This document shows positions 1 to 8,485 of a stretch of 64,000 nt of DNA, piece by piece. Origin of the DNA: Brevundimonas sp. Leaf363 (lineage in GTDB: Bacteria; Pseudomonadota; Alphaproteobacteria; Caulobacterales; Caulobacteraceae); assembly GCF_001424025.1 (NCBI RefSeq), contig NZ_LMPZ01000003.1:284501-348500 (forward strand), read 5' to 3'. The translations under genes were made by a program, and so were the position numbers. The notes beneath the pieces were generated by a model. It ran no database searches and was not told the origin of the DNA. It saw nothing but the letters and a program-made list of their open reading frames with translations. Within the stretch, counting starts at the first letter, position 1; every line of letters starts with the position of its first letter.

Positions 1-104
1 CCCGGCCGTCTTGCGGGATCGCGTCATCGTTCAGCCTGTAGAAGTTGCGAAGCCGTCTTTAGCCAGGAACGGCAAGGCTGCGAAACCACTGCAACCGTCG
101 CACG

Positions 105-554
105 TCAGATCAGGCCGTCGATCTTCGCCTCGGCGCTCTCGGCCGGCCGGGCGATCAGGTCCGCCAGCGTGCGCTGCTCCAGCACCGCGGCCAAGGCGTC
201 GCGCCCCTCCAGCAGCACATGGCGGATGCGGCAGGTGACGACGTCCTCGCAGTCATCGCACGCTCGAAATGCGGTGCGGGAAGCGCACGGCGCCAGAGCC
301 AGCGGCCCGTCGATGCACCGCAGGACGGCGGCCATCGAAATCTGCTCGGCGGGCATCGCAAGGCTGTAGCCGCCCGTGCGCCCCCGCCGGCTGACCAGCA
401 GCCCGTCCAGCTTCATCTCGAGCAGGATGGTCTCGAGAAACTTGCGCGGCGCCCGCGCCCCGACGGCGATATCGGGTATCGCCGCCGGCGTAGGCCAGCG
501 TTCCGCCAGGAAGATCAGCGCCCTCAGCGCATAGCGGAACTTGTTCGAGATCAT
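105..554 (-). CDS. Rrf2 family transcriptional regulator
   Basis: A 149-residue protein with the Rrf2 winged-helix fold. It opens with the family-typical MISNKFRYALRAL start and the helix-turn-helix region lies at about residues 20-60. Four cysteines fall in a short stretch at about residues 89-107 (pattern C-x8-C-x2-C-x5-C), the place where Rrf2 regulators such as IscR or NsrR bind an iron-sulfur cluster; cluster binding here is inferred. Its target is not evident. It lies just downstream of the hybrid kinase gene on the same strand, with a 61-bp gap. The 104 bases between it and the window edge hold nothing I recognise. Confidence 0.88.
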   Translation of the reverse strand: MISNKFRYALRALIFLAERWPTPAAIPDIAVGARAPRKFLETILLEMKLDGLLVSRRGRTGGYSLAMPAEQISMAAVLRCIDGPLALAPCASRTAFRACDDCEDVVTCRIRHVLLEGRDALAAVLEQRTLADLIARPAESAEAKIDGLI

Positions 555-615
555 GCGCCGTCATCGCGCGTCGGGCAGGCGCTCGCAAGCGGCGGCGCCA
601 ATCAGCCGTGCAGGG

Positions 616-3183
616 TCAGGCGGCCTGGGCCATGGTCGCTGTCTGCATGGCCTGGAACAAGGCGGCTATCTGCAGGGGCTTGGCGACGCAGCTGTCCATG
701 CCGGCCGCCAGATACTCGCTGATCTGGTGGCTCATGACATTGGCGGTCAGGGCGATGATCGGCGTGCGGGCGCGGCCGACGGCGCGTTCCTGGGCGCGGA
801 TGGCGCGCGTGGCGCTCGGCCCGTCCATGCGCGGCATCTGGACATCCATCAGGATCAGGTCCCAGGGCTCGCGCGACCACGCCTCGACCGCCTGTTCACC
901 ATCGTCGACCACCGTCAGATCGACGCCCAGCTGATGCAGCAAGGTTTTGAGGACCAGTTGATTGACCGAGTTGTCCTCGGCGGCCAACACCTTCATGGCG
1001 CGGCCTTCACCCTCGACGTCCGGCTCGGCCGCCGCGATGGGATCCGGCATCGGAATCGGCGCATTCGCCTCACCGCGCTGCATGGGCAAGACGACGGTGA
1101 AGCTGGAGCCCACGCCCGCGGTGCTCTCGACCGAAATCGCGCCGCCCATCAACGCCGCCAGATCGCTGCAGATCGACAGGCCCAGGCCCGTGCCGCCGAA
1201 GCGGCGCGTGGTGGAGGCGTCGGCCTGGGTGAACTTGGCGAACAACAGGCCCAGCTTGTCGGCCTCGACGCCGATGCCGGTGTCGGTCACCTGCAGGCGT
1301 AGACGGCCCTCGCCGTCCAGATCGGAGTGCACGCGCACTTCGCCGGCCTCAGTGAATTTCAGCGCGTTGGAAATCAGATTGTAGAGGATCTGGCGGACGC
1401 GGGTGGCGTCGCCGACCCACTGGCCCCTCGCCGCCGGAGCCGTCGTCAAAGCGAAGGACAGGCCGCGCTTGTTGGCCAGGGCCGTGAATGCGGCGTGGGC
1501 GCCGCGCAGCAGTTCGTCCAGGTCGAACGGCTGTTCTTCCAGGATCAGCTTGCCCGCCTCGATCTTCGACAGGTCCAGCACGTCGTTCAGGATGGCCAGC
1601 AGCGTTTCGCCCGAGGCGCGGATGACGCCCAGGCGCTCGCGCTGAACCGCCGTCAGCGGATCGGCCTCCATCGCCTGCGCCATGCCCAGCACGCCGTTCA
1701 GCGGCGTGCGGATCTCGTGGCTCATTGTCGCAAGGAAGGCGGACTTGGCCTCATTGGCGGCGTCGGCGTCCTTCTTGGCGATGCGCAGGCTGGCGGCCGT
1801 GTGCTCCAGCTCCTCGGCCCGGCGCACCGCGGTCGTCTCATCGTGGGCGGTGACCACCCAGCCCGACCCCGTCGGCTCCGCCACCATACGGAGCACCCGG
1901 CCGCCGACGCAGCGCCAGACGCCCTCCGACGGAAGCCCGGCCTCTAGCGCGCCCGTGAAGGCGCGGCAGTCCGTTCCGCTCCAGGCGCCGTCGCGCGCCA
2001 TGGTCTCGCAGATATCGGAGAAGGCGGCGCCCGGCAGGCGCGCGTCCTGCGACAGCGTCAGGGTCAGGCCCGACCAGAAATGGCTGTTGGCCTGCGTGAT
2101 GCGGCCGTCCTGGTCCAGCACCAGCAGGCCGATGTCGGCGCCCTCGATGGCCCCGATGCGGACGTCCGGTGCAGAGGTTTCGGGGACGGTCGCAGCAAGC
2201 GGCGTCTCGTCATGTTCGTGCAGATGACGCGCGGCGCCGATCAGCACCGCAGCCGGATTGACGACGGCCCAGGTCGGCAGGGCGCGGACCACGGTGCTGA
2301 GCCGGCCCTTGTCCTCGAACCGCGTACGGAAGGTCGAGCCCTCCAACAGGTCGTGGGCCTCCAGCACGAACCGGCCGACCATATAAACGCCGTGGGTCGC
2401 GCCCAGGGACAGGGCCACCTGCCCCGCGAAGTCGCCCAGCACGCCGAGGTACAGATCCAGGGCCGCCTTGCAGATCGGATCCGCCCCGGTGCGGCCGTAC
2501 AGCAGCACCTCCAGCGGCGTAAGCGCATCGGTCTTCACGCCGTCCAGCTCGGCCAGAACCTCGTGAAGTTGCGACAGGCCGATCCAGGAAATCAGCCGTT
2601 CGTATGACACCCGATCCCAGCGCTTTCGCAGCAGCGACAGAACCTGCGCCTCGCGATCGTTCGAAGGGGCGAAAGCAAGGTGGCCCGCCTCGGTGTCGAT
2701 GATGCGGGCCTCCCCGTCGGCGATCTCCAGCGCCGACACCCCCAGGCCGAAATCGGCGCTGACGATGGCGTAGCGGCCGGTGGCAAGGCGCGCCGGCGGA
2801 CGATCCAACGTGTTGATCGCGGCGACGTCCCGGCCGCCCAGGCCGTCCAGGGCCGCGCCGGCCGCGGCAGAGTCGTTGATCAAAGCCAGCCGTTCGAACC
2901 CGAACGCCTGGCGCAGCTCCTCGCCCGAGAAGCTCCAGCCCGACTGGGTGATCGTCACCTGGTCGCCATTGACCGGCGCGGCCACGGCCAGGCTGAGTGT
3001 CGTCGGCCAGGGCTCCGGCAGGGTCTTGAGATAGCCGGCGAGCGCGTCCACGGCCGACACATGGTCAGCCACCAGCATCTCGGCGTACGCCGAGAAGCGC
3101 GGATCACGCCCTTCGAACCTGTCGAGGCGTGCAAATCGGCAGATGTGGGGGCCGATTTCCCCGACGACGGCGTTGTCCGCCAT
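616..3183 (-). CDS. Hybrid histidine kinase with a glucokinase-like sugar-sensing domain
   Basis: 855 residues. Residues 1-320 align by eye with bacterial glucokinase (Glk). The residues that hold glucose in E. coli Glk are kept: Asn103-Asp104 in LINDSAA, Glu165 and His168 in TEAGH, Glu195 in SYERLIS. Both phosphate-binding loops are altered: the GDxGGTN loop reads GEIGPHI at residues 8-14, and the GAGTGLG loop reads SADFGLG at 142-148. A PAS-like segment (about 345-450), a HisKA domain with His489 in SHEIRTPLNG, an HATPase domain (N602/N606, TDTGIG, GGTGLGLS) and a receiver domain with Asp780 follow. The likely role is a hexose sensor that binds sugar without phosphorylating it and starts a phosphorelay. 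It is divergent from the GH3 gene at 3487. No DNA-binding output domain is present, so the downstream regulator lies elsewhere. Confidence 0.88.
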   Translation of the reverse strand: MADNAVVGEIGPHICRFARLDRFEGRDPRFSAYAEMLVADHVSAVDALAGYLKTLPEPWPTTLSLAVAAPVNGDQVTITQSGWSFSGEELRQAFGFERLALINDSAAAGAALDGLGGRDVAAINTLDRPPARLATGRYAIVSADFGLGVSALEIADGEARIIDTEAGHLAFAPSNDREAQVLSLLRKRWDRVSYERLISWIGLSQLHEVLAELDGVKTDALTPLEVLLYGRTGADPICKAALDLYLGVLGDFAGQVALSLGATHGVYMVGRFVLEAHDLLEGSTFRTRFEDKGRLSTVVRALPTWAVVNPAAVLIGAARHLHEHDETPLAATVPETSAPDVRIGAIEGADIGLLVLDQDGRITQANSHFWSGLTLTLSQDARLPGAAFSDICETMARDGAWSGTDCRAFTGALEAGLPSEGVWRCVGGRVLRMVAEPTGSGWVVTAHDETTAVRRAEELEHTAASLRIAKKDADAANEAKSAFLATMSHEIRTPLNGVLGMAQAMEADPLTAVQRERLGVIRASGETLLAILNDVLDLSKIEAGKLILEEQPFDLDELLRGAHAAFTALANKRGLSFALTTAPAARGQWVGDATRVRQILYNLISNALKFTEAGEVRVHSDLDGEGRLRLQVTDTGIGVEADKLGLLFAKFTQADASTTRRFGGTGLGLSICSDLAALMGGAISVESTAGVGSSFTVVLPMQRGEANAPIPMPDPIAAAEPDVEGEGRAMKVLAAEDNSVNQLVLKTLLHQLGVDLTVVDDGEQAVEAWSREPWDLILMDVQMPRMDGPSATRAIRAQERAVGRARTPIIALTANVMSHQISEYLAAGMDSCVAKPLQIAALFQAMQTATMAQAA

Positions 3184-3486
3184 TCGTCCCCTCCCCTAGT
3201 TCTGGATCATGAAACACCCGCTAGGGTTAAGAAAAGCTGGCGAAATTCGGCACGCCGACCTCTGATCGACGATAATGTGACAGAAATTGTCTTACGCTGT
3301 CAGGATCGGGCTGCGACAAAGCGTCAGAACGGCTGCAAATCGGGTTACCAGCGGGCGCGCCGGCCTTTTGTCCGGTTAACGGCCGTGCTTAGGTCCGCCG
3401 CGCAGGCCTGAGGCGCTGTCGCGACAGGCTCACCATCCAAGCCGGGGGCGCCGCCTTCGGACCAATCAGAAACGTAAGGGCGGCGA
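3184..3486. promoter_or_regulatory. Divergent intergenic region between sensor kinase and GH3 gene
   Basis: This 303-bp gap must carry promoters for the kinase (minus) and the GH3 gene (plus). Two palindromic signals are visible: TGACAG and CTGTCA separated by 13 bp (3278-3302), and a perfect 12-bp palindrome CTGTCGCGACAG (3416-3427) about 60 bp upstream of the GH3 start. Both share a TGTC/GACA half-site, so they could bind one regulator. No LacI-type AGCGCT core is present. Function is inferred only from position and symmetry. Confidence 0.35.
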
Positions 3487-6018
3487 ATGCTGAGAACGGT
3501 TTCCATCCTGGCTTTGGCCATTGCGGCGGGCGCGTGCGCCCAGATCGGCGTGGCGACGCCGGACGCCGGCGGCGTGCCGGTCTATGTCACCCCGGCCGCT
3601 TCGCTGGTCACCGACGCCAATCGCGCCCATCCCAACCGCTGGCCCACCGCCTCCAGCCCCGACGCGATGAGCGACGCGGCGACCGAGGCCTTCGTCACCG
3701 AGCTGATGAGCCGCATGACGCTGGAGGAGAAGGTCGGCCAGACCATCCAGGCCGACATCGCCTCCATCGTGCCGGCCGACCTGGCCACCTATCCGCTGGG
3801 CTCGATCCTGGCCGGCGGCAACTCCTCGCCGGGCGGCAACGAGCGCGCCGCGCCGTCGGCTTGGCTGGCCCAGGCCCGCGCCTTCCGCGCTGCCGCGGCC
3901 GCCCGTCCCGGCGCCAAGATCCCGCTGATCTACGGCATCGACGCCGTGCACGGTCACAACAACGTCGTCGGCGCCACCATCTTCCCGCACAACGTCGGCC
4001 TGGGCGCGACGCGCGACCCCGACCTGATCCGCCGCATCGGCCAGGCCACCGCCATGGAAGTGGCCGTCACCGGCGCGGACTGGACCTTCGGTCCGACCCT
4101 GGCCGTGCCGCAGGACGACCGCTGGGGGCGCGCCTACGAAGGCTATTCGGAGAACCCCGAGGTCCAGGCCAGCTTCGCCGGCCCGATGACCCTGGGCCTG
4201 CAGGGCGAGCTGACCGCCGACGGCACTCTCGCGCCCGGCCACATCCCCGGTTCGGCCAAGCACTTCCTGGCCGACGGCGGCACCTATGAGGGCGCCGACC
4301 AGGGCGACTATCGCGGCGACGAACAGGGCCTGATCGACACCCACCTGGGCGGCTATCGCGCGGCCATCGACGCCGGCGTGCTGTCGGTCATGGCCAGCTT
4401 CTCCAGCTGGAACGGCCTCAAGCACTCGGGCAACGAGACCATCTTGACCGAAGTGCTGCGCGGCCCACTGGGCTTCGACGGCTTCGTTGTCTCCGATTGG
4501 AACGCCCACGGCCAGCTGCCGGGCTGCTCGAACGAAAGCTGCGCCCTGGCCTTCAACGCCGGTATCGACATGCTGATGGCGCCGGACAGCTGGAAGCCGC
4601 TGTACCACTCCATGCTGGCGCAGGTTCAGTCGGGCGAGATCCCGATGGCCCGCCTGGACGAGGCCGTGCGCCGCATTCTGCGCGCCAAGGTCAAGTCCGG
4701 CCTGTTCGACCACACCCGCCCGTCGGTCGAAGGTCGCTTCAACGAACTGGGTTCGGCCGACCACCGCGCCATCGCCCGCGAGGCGGTGCGGGAGTCACTC
4801 GTCCTGCTGAAGAACAACGGCTCGGTGCTGCCGATCCGCGCTGGCGCCCGCGTGCTGGTCGCCGGTTCGGCCGACGACATCGGCCAGGCCTCGGGCGGCT
4901 GGACCCTGACGTGGCAGGGCACCGGCAACTCCAACGCCGACTTCCCCAACGGCCAATCGATCTGGGGCGGCATCCAAGACGCGGTGCGTCAGGGCGGCGG
5001 CACCGCGACGCTGAGCGCCGACGGCTCCTTCTCCACCAAGCCGGACGTGGCCATCGTCGTCTTCGGCGAGACGCCCTACGCGGAGTTCCAGGGCGACGTC
5101 GACAACCTGGACTTCGCGCCGGAAGAGCCTTTGGCCATCCTGCGCCGCCTCAAGGCCGCCGGCATCCCGACCGTCTCGGTCTTCCTGTCGGGCCGTCCCC
5201 TGTGGACCAACCCCGAAATGAACGCGTCCGACGCCTTCGTCGCCGCCTGGCTGCCGGGGTCGGAGGGCGGCGGCGTGGCCGACGTCCTGATCGGCGACGC
5301 CCAGGGCCGCGCGCGCAACGACTTCGCCGGCAAGCTGTCGTTCTCGTGGCCCAAGGACGCCAAGGGCGAGCCGTTGAACGTCGGCCAGCCGGGCTATGAT
5401 CCTCTGTTCGCCTACGGCTTCGGCCTGACCTACGCGACGCCGCGCGTCACCCCGACCCTGCCGGAAGTCAGCGGCGTCAACGTCACCGGCTCGATCGTCG
5501 ACCGCTACTTCGTCGATGGCCGCTTCGTCGGTCCGTGGTCGCTGATGCTGCGCGACGCCGGCGGCGAGTTCCGCATGGGCGAAGAGAAGGCGGGCGCCTC
5601 GCCCAGGGGCGGCGTGACCAGCCGCGCGGCCGACGGCCGCGCCCAGGAATCGGCCCGCACCCTGACCTTCGGGCCGGGCGGCGGTCAGGCGCTCATCACC
5701 GCCGGCCCCGTGGACCTGAACCGTCAGGCCAACGGCGAGATGGTCCTGTCGATGCGCTACCGCGTCGAGCAGGCCGCCTCGGCGCCGGTGATGTTCGGAG
5801 TGGGCGGCGGGCTGGTGGACGTCTCTTCCATCTTCGGCCAGGGCGTGGGCCAATGGCGCACGATCAAGGTCCGCCTGTCGTGCCTGCGTGACGCCGGGGC
5901 CAATCTGGCGGCGGTCGATCAGCCCTTCTGGCTGGCCACCACCGGCGCCTTCGCCATCACGGTCGAGGACATCCAGCTGGCCTCCAACGAAGGCGACGCG
6001 ATCTGCCCGGCCCACTAG
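3487..6018 (+). CDS. GH3 beta-glucosidase / exo-beta-glucanase (exported)
   Basis: 843 residues of the glycoside hydrolase family 3 exo-1,3/1,4-beta-glucanase type. A signal sequence ends near Cys17 (weak lipobox, so lipoprotein or ordinary export). The N-terminal TIM barrel carries GRAYEGYSE and KHFLADGGT, and the nucleophile Asp337 sits in VVSDWNAHG. The second domain follows at about 430-640, with QGDVDNLDF near its active-site loop. A C-terminal extension of about 170 residues (VDRYFVDGRFVGPW onward) resembles the carbohydrate-binding tail of ExoP-type enzymes. It removes terminal beta-glucosyl residues from beta-glucan or cello-oligosaccharides, probably in the periplasm or at the outer membrane. 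A hairpin terminator follows before the GH27 gene. Confidence 0.92.
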   Translation: MLRTVSILALAIAAGACAQIGVATPDAGGVPVYVTPAASLVTDANRAHPNRWPTASSPDAMSDAATEAFVTELMSRMTLEEKVGQTIQADIASIVPADLATYPLGSILAGGNSSPGGNERAAPSAWLAQARAFRAAAAARPGAKIPLIYGIDAVHGHNNVVGATIFPHNVGLGATRDPDLIRRIGQATAMEVAVTGADWTFGPTLAVPQDDRWGRAYEGYSENPEVQASFAGPMTLGLQGELTADGTLAPGHIPGSAKHFLADGGTYEGADQGDYRGDEQGLIDTHLGGYRAAIDAGVLSVMASFSSWNGLKHSGNETILTEVLRGPLGFDGFVVSDWNAHGQLPGCSNESCALAFNAGIDMLMAPDSWKPLYHSMLAQVQSGEIPMARLDEAVRRILRAKVKSGLFDHTRPSVEGRFNELGSADHRAIAREAVRESLVLLKNNGSVLPIRAGARVLVAGSADDIGQASGGWTLTWQGTGNSNADFPNGQSIWGGIQDAVRQGGGTATLSADGSFSTKPDVAIVVFGETPYAEFQGDVDNLDFAPEEPLAILRRLKAAGIPTVSVFLSGRPLWTNPEMNASDAFVAAWLPGSEGGGVADVLIGDAQGRARNDFAGKLSFSWPKDAKGEPLNVGQPGYDPLFAYGFGLTYATPRVTPTLPEVSGVNVTGSIVDRYFVDGRFVGPWSLMLRDAGGEFRMGEEKAGASPRGGVTSRAADGRAQESARTLTFGPGGGQALITAGPVDLNRQANGEMVLSMRYRVEQAASAPVMFGVGGGLVDVSSIFGQGVGQWRTIKVRLSCLRDAGANLAAVDQPFWLATTGAFAITVEDIQLASNEGDAICPAH

Positions 6019-6030
6019 GCCGATGAGACC

Positions 6031-6060
6031 AGGGCGGCGCCGGGACCGGCGCCGCCCTTT
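6031..6060 (+). terminator. Rho-independent terminator after GH3 gene
   Basis: Perfect inverted repeat: arm AGGGCGGCGCCGG at 6031-6043 and its complement at 6046-6058, followed by a short T run. It lies 12 bp past the GH3 stop and 18 bp before the GH27 start on the same strand. It should limit, but may not abolish, read-through into the alpha-galactosidase gene. Confidence 0.75.
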
Positions 6061-6077
6061 CCATTCTGGAGACGACG

Positions 6078-7286
6078 ATGCGGCTATCCGCCCTTCTCTG
6101 CGCCCTGTTGTTGCTGACGCCGCTGACGGCGCGCGCCGACATCGTTCCGACCGGAACCGACCGCCCGGCTGAATGGCCGACCGAAGGCAACGGCCTGGCT
6201 CAGACGCCGCCGATGGGCTGGAACACCTGGAACAAGTTCGCCTGCGACGTGAACGAACAGCTGATCCGGGGCGCGGCCGACGCCATGGTCGCCACCGGCA
6301 TGAAGGACGCCGGCTACGAATACATCGTCATCGACGACTGCTGGCACGGCGAGCGCGACGCCGACGGCTTCATCCAGCCGGACCCCGTCCGCTTCCCCTC
6401 AGGCATGAAGGCGCTGGGCGACTACATCCATTCCAAGGGCCTGAAGTTCGGCATCTATTCCGACGCCGGAACCAAGACCTGCGCCGGCCGTCCGGGCAGC
6501 CGGGGCCATGAGTATCAAGACGCCATCCAGTACGCCCGCTGGGGCGTCGACTATCTCAAATACGACTGGTGCAGCACCGGCACCCAGGACCAGCGCGCCT
6601 CCTATCTGACCATGGCTCTGGCGCTGAAGGCGACCGGCCGCGACATCGTCTTCAGCCTGTGCGAATGGGGCAGTTCCCAGCCGTGGTTGTGGGCGACACA
6701 CATCGGCAATCTGTGGCGCACCACCGGCGACATTCACGACGCCTGGGCGGGCAAGTTCGACTATCGCATCGGCCTGATGGACATCGTCGATCTGAACGCC
6801 GAGCTGGCCCCCTTCGCCGGCCCCGGTCACTGGAACGATCCGGACATGCTACAGATCGGCAACGGCGGCATGATCACCGAGGAATACCGCACCCACTTCA
6901 GCCTGTGGGCCATGATGGCCGCGCCGCTGATGGCCGGAAACGATCTGGCCAACATGACGCCGGAGATCCACGAGATCCTGACCAACCGCGAAGTCATCGC
7001 CGTCGATCAGGACGCCCTGGGCCATGCGGGCGGCCGCACCTGGAAGGACGGCGACAAGGAGGTCTGGTCGCGGCCCCTGGTCGGGGGCGGTCGGGCGGTG
7101 ATCCTGCTGAACCGCGGAGAGACCGCCCAGACGATCTCGGTCGACTGGGAGACACTGGGGCTGCCTGCGGCCACGCGCATGGCCGTCCGTGATCTGTGGG
7201 CCCACCGCGACCTGCCCGCCTCGCGCGGATCGTTCAGCGCCCAGGTCCCATCGCACGGCGTCGTGATGGTGACGCTGAAGGGCTAG
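6078..7286 (+). CDS. GH27 alpha-galactosidase (exported)
   Basis: 402 residues, with a signal peptide cleaved after about residue 21 (LLLLTPLTARA). The GH27 signature begins with PPMGWNTWNKF. The nucleophile Asp163 is in YLKYDWC, and the acid/base aspartate lies in WNDPDML (Asp254/Asp256). Family members hydrolyse terminal alpha-galactosyl groups; in a hemicellulose locus the likely substrates are galactose side chains of galactomannan or xyloglucan. A short beta-sandwich C-terminal domain follows the barrel. Its stop codon overlaps the stop region of the convergent xylanase gene by 4 bp. Confidence 0.93.
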   Translation: MRLSALLCALLLLTPLTARADIVPTGTDRPAEWPTEGNGLAQTPPMGWNTWNKFACDVNEQLIRGAADAMVATGMKDAGYEYIVIDDCWHGERDADGFIQPDPVRFPSGMKALGDYIHSKGLKFGIYSDAGTKTCAGRPGSRGHEYQDAIQYARWGVDYLKYDWCSTGTQDQRASYLTMALALKATGRDIVFSLCEWGSSQPWLWATHIGNLWRTTGDIHDAWAGKFDYRIGLMDIVDLNAELAPFAGPGHWNDPDMLQIGNGGMITEEYRTHFSLWAMMAAPLMAGNDLANMTPEIHEILTNREVIAVDQDALGHAGGRTWKDGDKEVWSRPLVGGGRAVILLNRGETAQTISVDWETLGLPAATRMAVRDLWAHRDLPASRGSFSAQVPSHGVVMVTLKG

Positions 7287-8413
7287 CGCGCGGGCGCCGC
7301 CTTCAGCGACGCCGCGATCGCCGCGCGCAGGGGCTTGGCCTGCATGGCCTCGTCGTAGGGGCACGGGCGCTTGGGCTGGCCGTCGGCGCGGACCCAGTTC
7401 TCCTGAAGCCAGGAGTACTTGTCCGACAGGCCCCAGGTGACGATGCCGTCCAGCTGCGGATAGCTCAGCATCATGTCCAGGTACCGTCCGCCCAGCTCGG
7501 CGACGGCCGCGTCCCGGCTCGGGATGTCCAGCGGCAGGTTCTTGTCGTGGACGTCGAACTCCGTGATCGAGATCTTCAGCCCCATGCCGACCACCTCGTC
7601 GATGAACCGGCGCCACTCGCGCTCCTGCGCCGTGTCGAAGCCGACCGAGTTGTCGGTATTTCCCGAGCCGATGTGGCTCTGCACGCCCAGCCCGTCGATG
7701 GGCACGCCGCGCCGCTTGAAGCCTTCCAGCAGGCGCAGGACGCCGGCCCGGTGGTTCTCGTGCCCGGCCTCCCAACTCATGTAGTCGTTGTACATCAGCT
7801 GCGCGTTCGGCGCGGCCGCCTTGGCCGCATGGAAGGCCAGGTCCATGGTCGCTTCCGGCCCGCCGAAGTGGCGCGAGAAGACCGTGTCGCGCAGCACGCC
7901 GGTCTGGTCGTCCACCGCCTCGTTGATCACGTCCCATTCGAACACCTGCGGATAACGGCGGCAGGTCTCGGTGATGTGGGTGGTGATCAGCCGCTCGACC
8001 TCACGCGCCGGCTGGGCGCCGTAGTCGTGGCTCTCGGTCCAGCGCGGGAACCAGCGCGGGTGATGCCACAAGAGGGTGTGCCCGCGCACCCGCATGTCGT
8101 TCTCGGCCGCGAAGGCGACCAGCCGATCCGCCGGCTCCCACAGGAAGTCCTCGGACTGCGCCCGCAGGACGTACCACTTCATCTCGTTCTCGCAGACCAG
8201 CACGTCGCATTCGCGCGCCGTCAGGGCGCGGTACGCCGGATCGGCGAAGGGACGGCCGGCGCCGACCGCATTGCCGAAATAGAGGCCCTTGGCATCGGCC
8301 AGCGCCTTCAGCGTCGGCTCCCCCGCCATCGGGAGGGTGGCGCAGGCGGAACCGGCGGCGGCGAGGCCGAGAGCGGCGCCGCCCTGCATCAGGGCGCGGC
8401 GGGACAGGGTCAT
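7283..8413 (-). CDS. GH10 endo-1,4-beta-xylanase (Tat-exported)
   Basis: 376 residues when started at MTLSRRALMQG. The frame stays open upstream, but this start gives a twin-arginine signal (SRRALMQGGAAL) ending in a lipobox-like SACA. GH10 hallmarks are GHTLLWH, the acid/base Glu165 in DVINEAV and the nucleophile Glu285 in ISITEFDVHD. It cuts the beta-1,4-xylan backbone internally, supplying xylo-oligosaccharides for the GH43 and GH3 enzymes. It is transcribed divergently from GH43, with a palindrome in the 72-bp gap. Confidence 0.94.
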   Translation of the reverse strand: MTLSRRALMQGGAALGLAAAGSACATLPMAGEPTLKALADAKGLYFGNAVGAGRPFADPAYRALTARECDVLVCENEMKWYVLRAQSEDFLWEPADRLVAFAAENDMRVRGHTLLWHHPRWFPRWTESHDYGAQPAREVERLITTHITETCRRYPQVFEWDVINEAVDDQTGVLRDTVFSRHFGGPEATMDLAFHAAKAAAPNAQLMYNDYMSWEAGHENHRAGVLRLLEGFKRRGVPIDGLGVQSHIGSGNTDNSVGFDTAQEREWRRFIDEVVGMGLKISITEFDVHDKNLPLDIPSRDAAVAELGGRYLDMMLSYPQLDGIVTWGLSDKYSWLQENWVRADGQPKRPCPYDEAMQAKPLRAAIAASLKAAPAR

Positions 8414-8429
8414 GGGCGTCTCCAGAGTT

Positions 8430-8444
8430 GCGCCATGATGGCGC
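8430..8444. promoter_or_regulatory. 15-bp perfect palindrome between xylanase and GH43 genes
   Basis: GCGCCAT-G-ATGGCGC is perfectly symmetric about 8437 and lies between the divergent GH10 (start 8413) and GH43 (start 8486) genes. Its position fits an operator controlling both genes. It does not resemble the XylR-like site at 14617, so a different regulator would be involved. This is inference from symmetry and position. Confidence 0.35.
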
Positions 8445-8485
8445 GCCTGCGAATAGTCAGACAAGTGCAAAAGAAGGGTGCGACA

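Noticed and set aside
7196..8485. N-terminal extension of the GH43 protein over the xylanase gene
   Set aside because: The frame is open by chance. GH43 begins with a signal peptide after a GTG with a good ribosome site at 8486.
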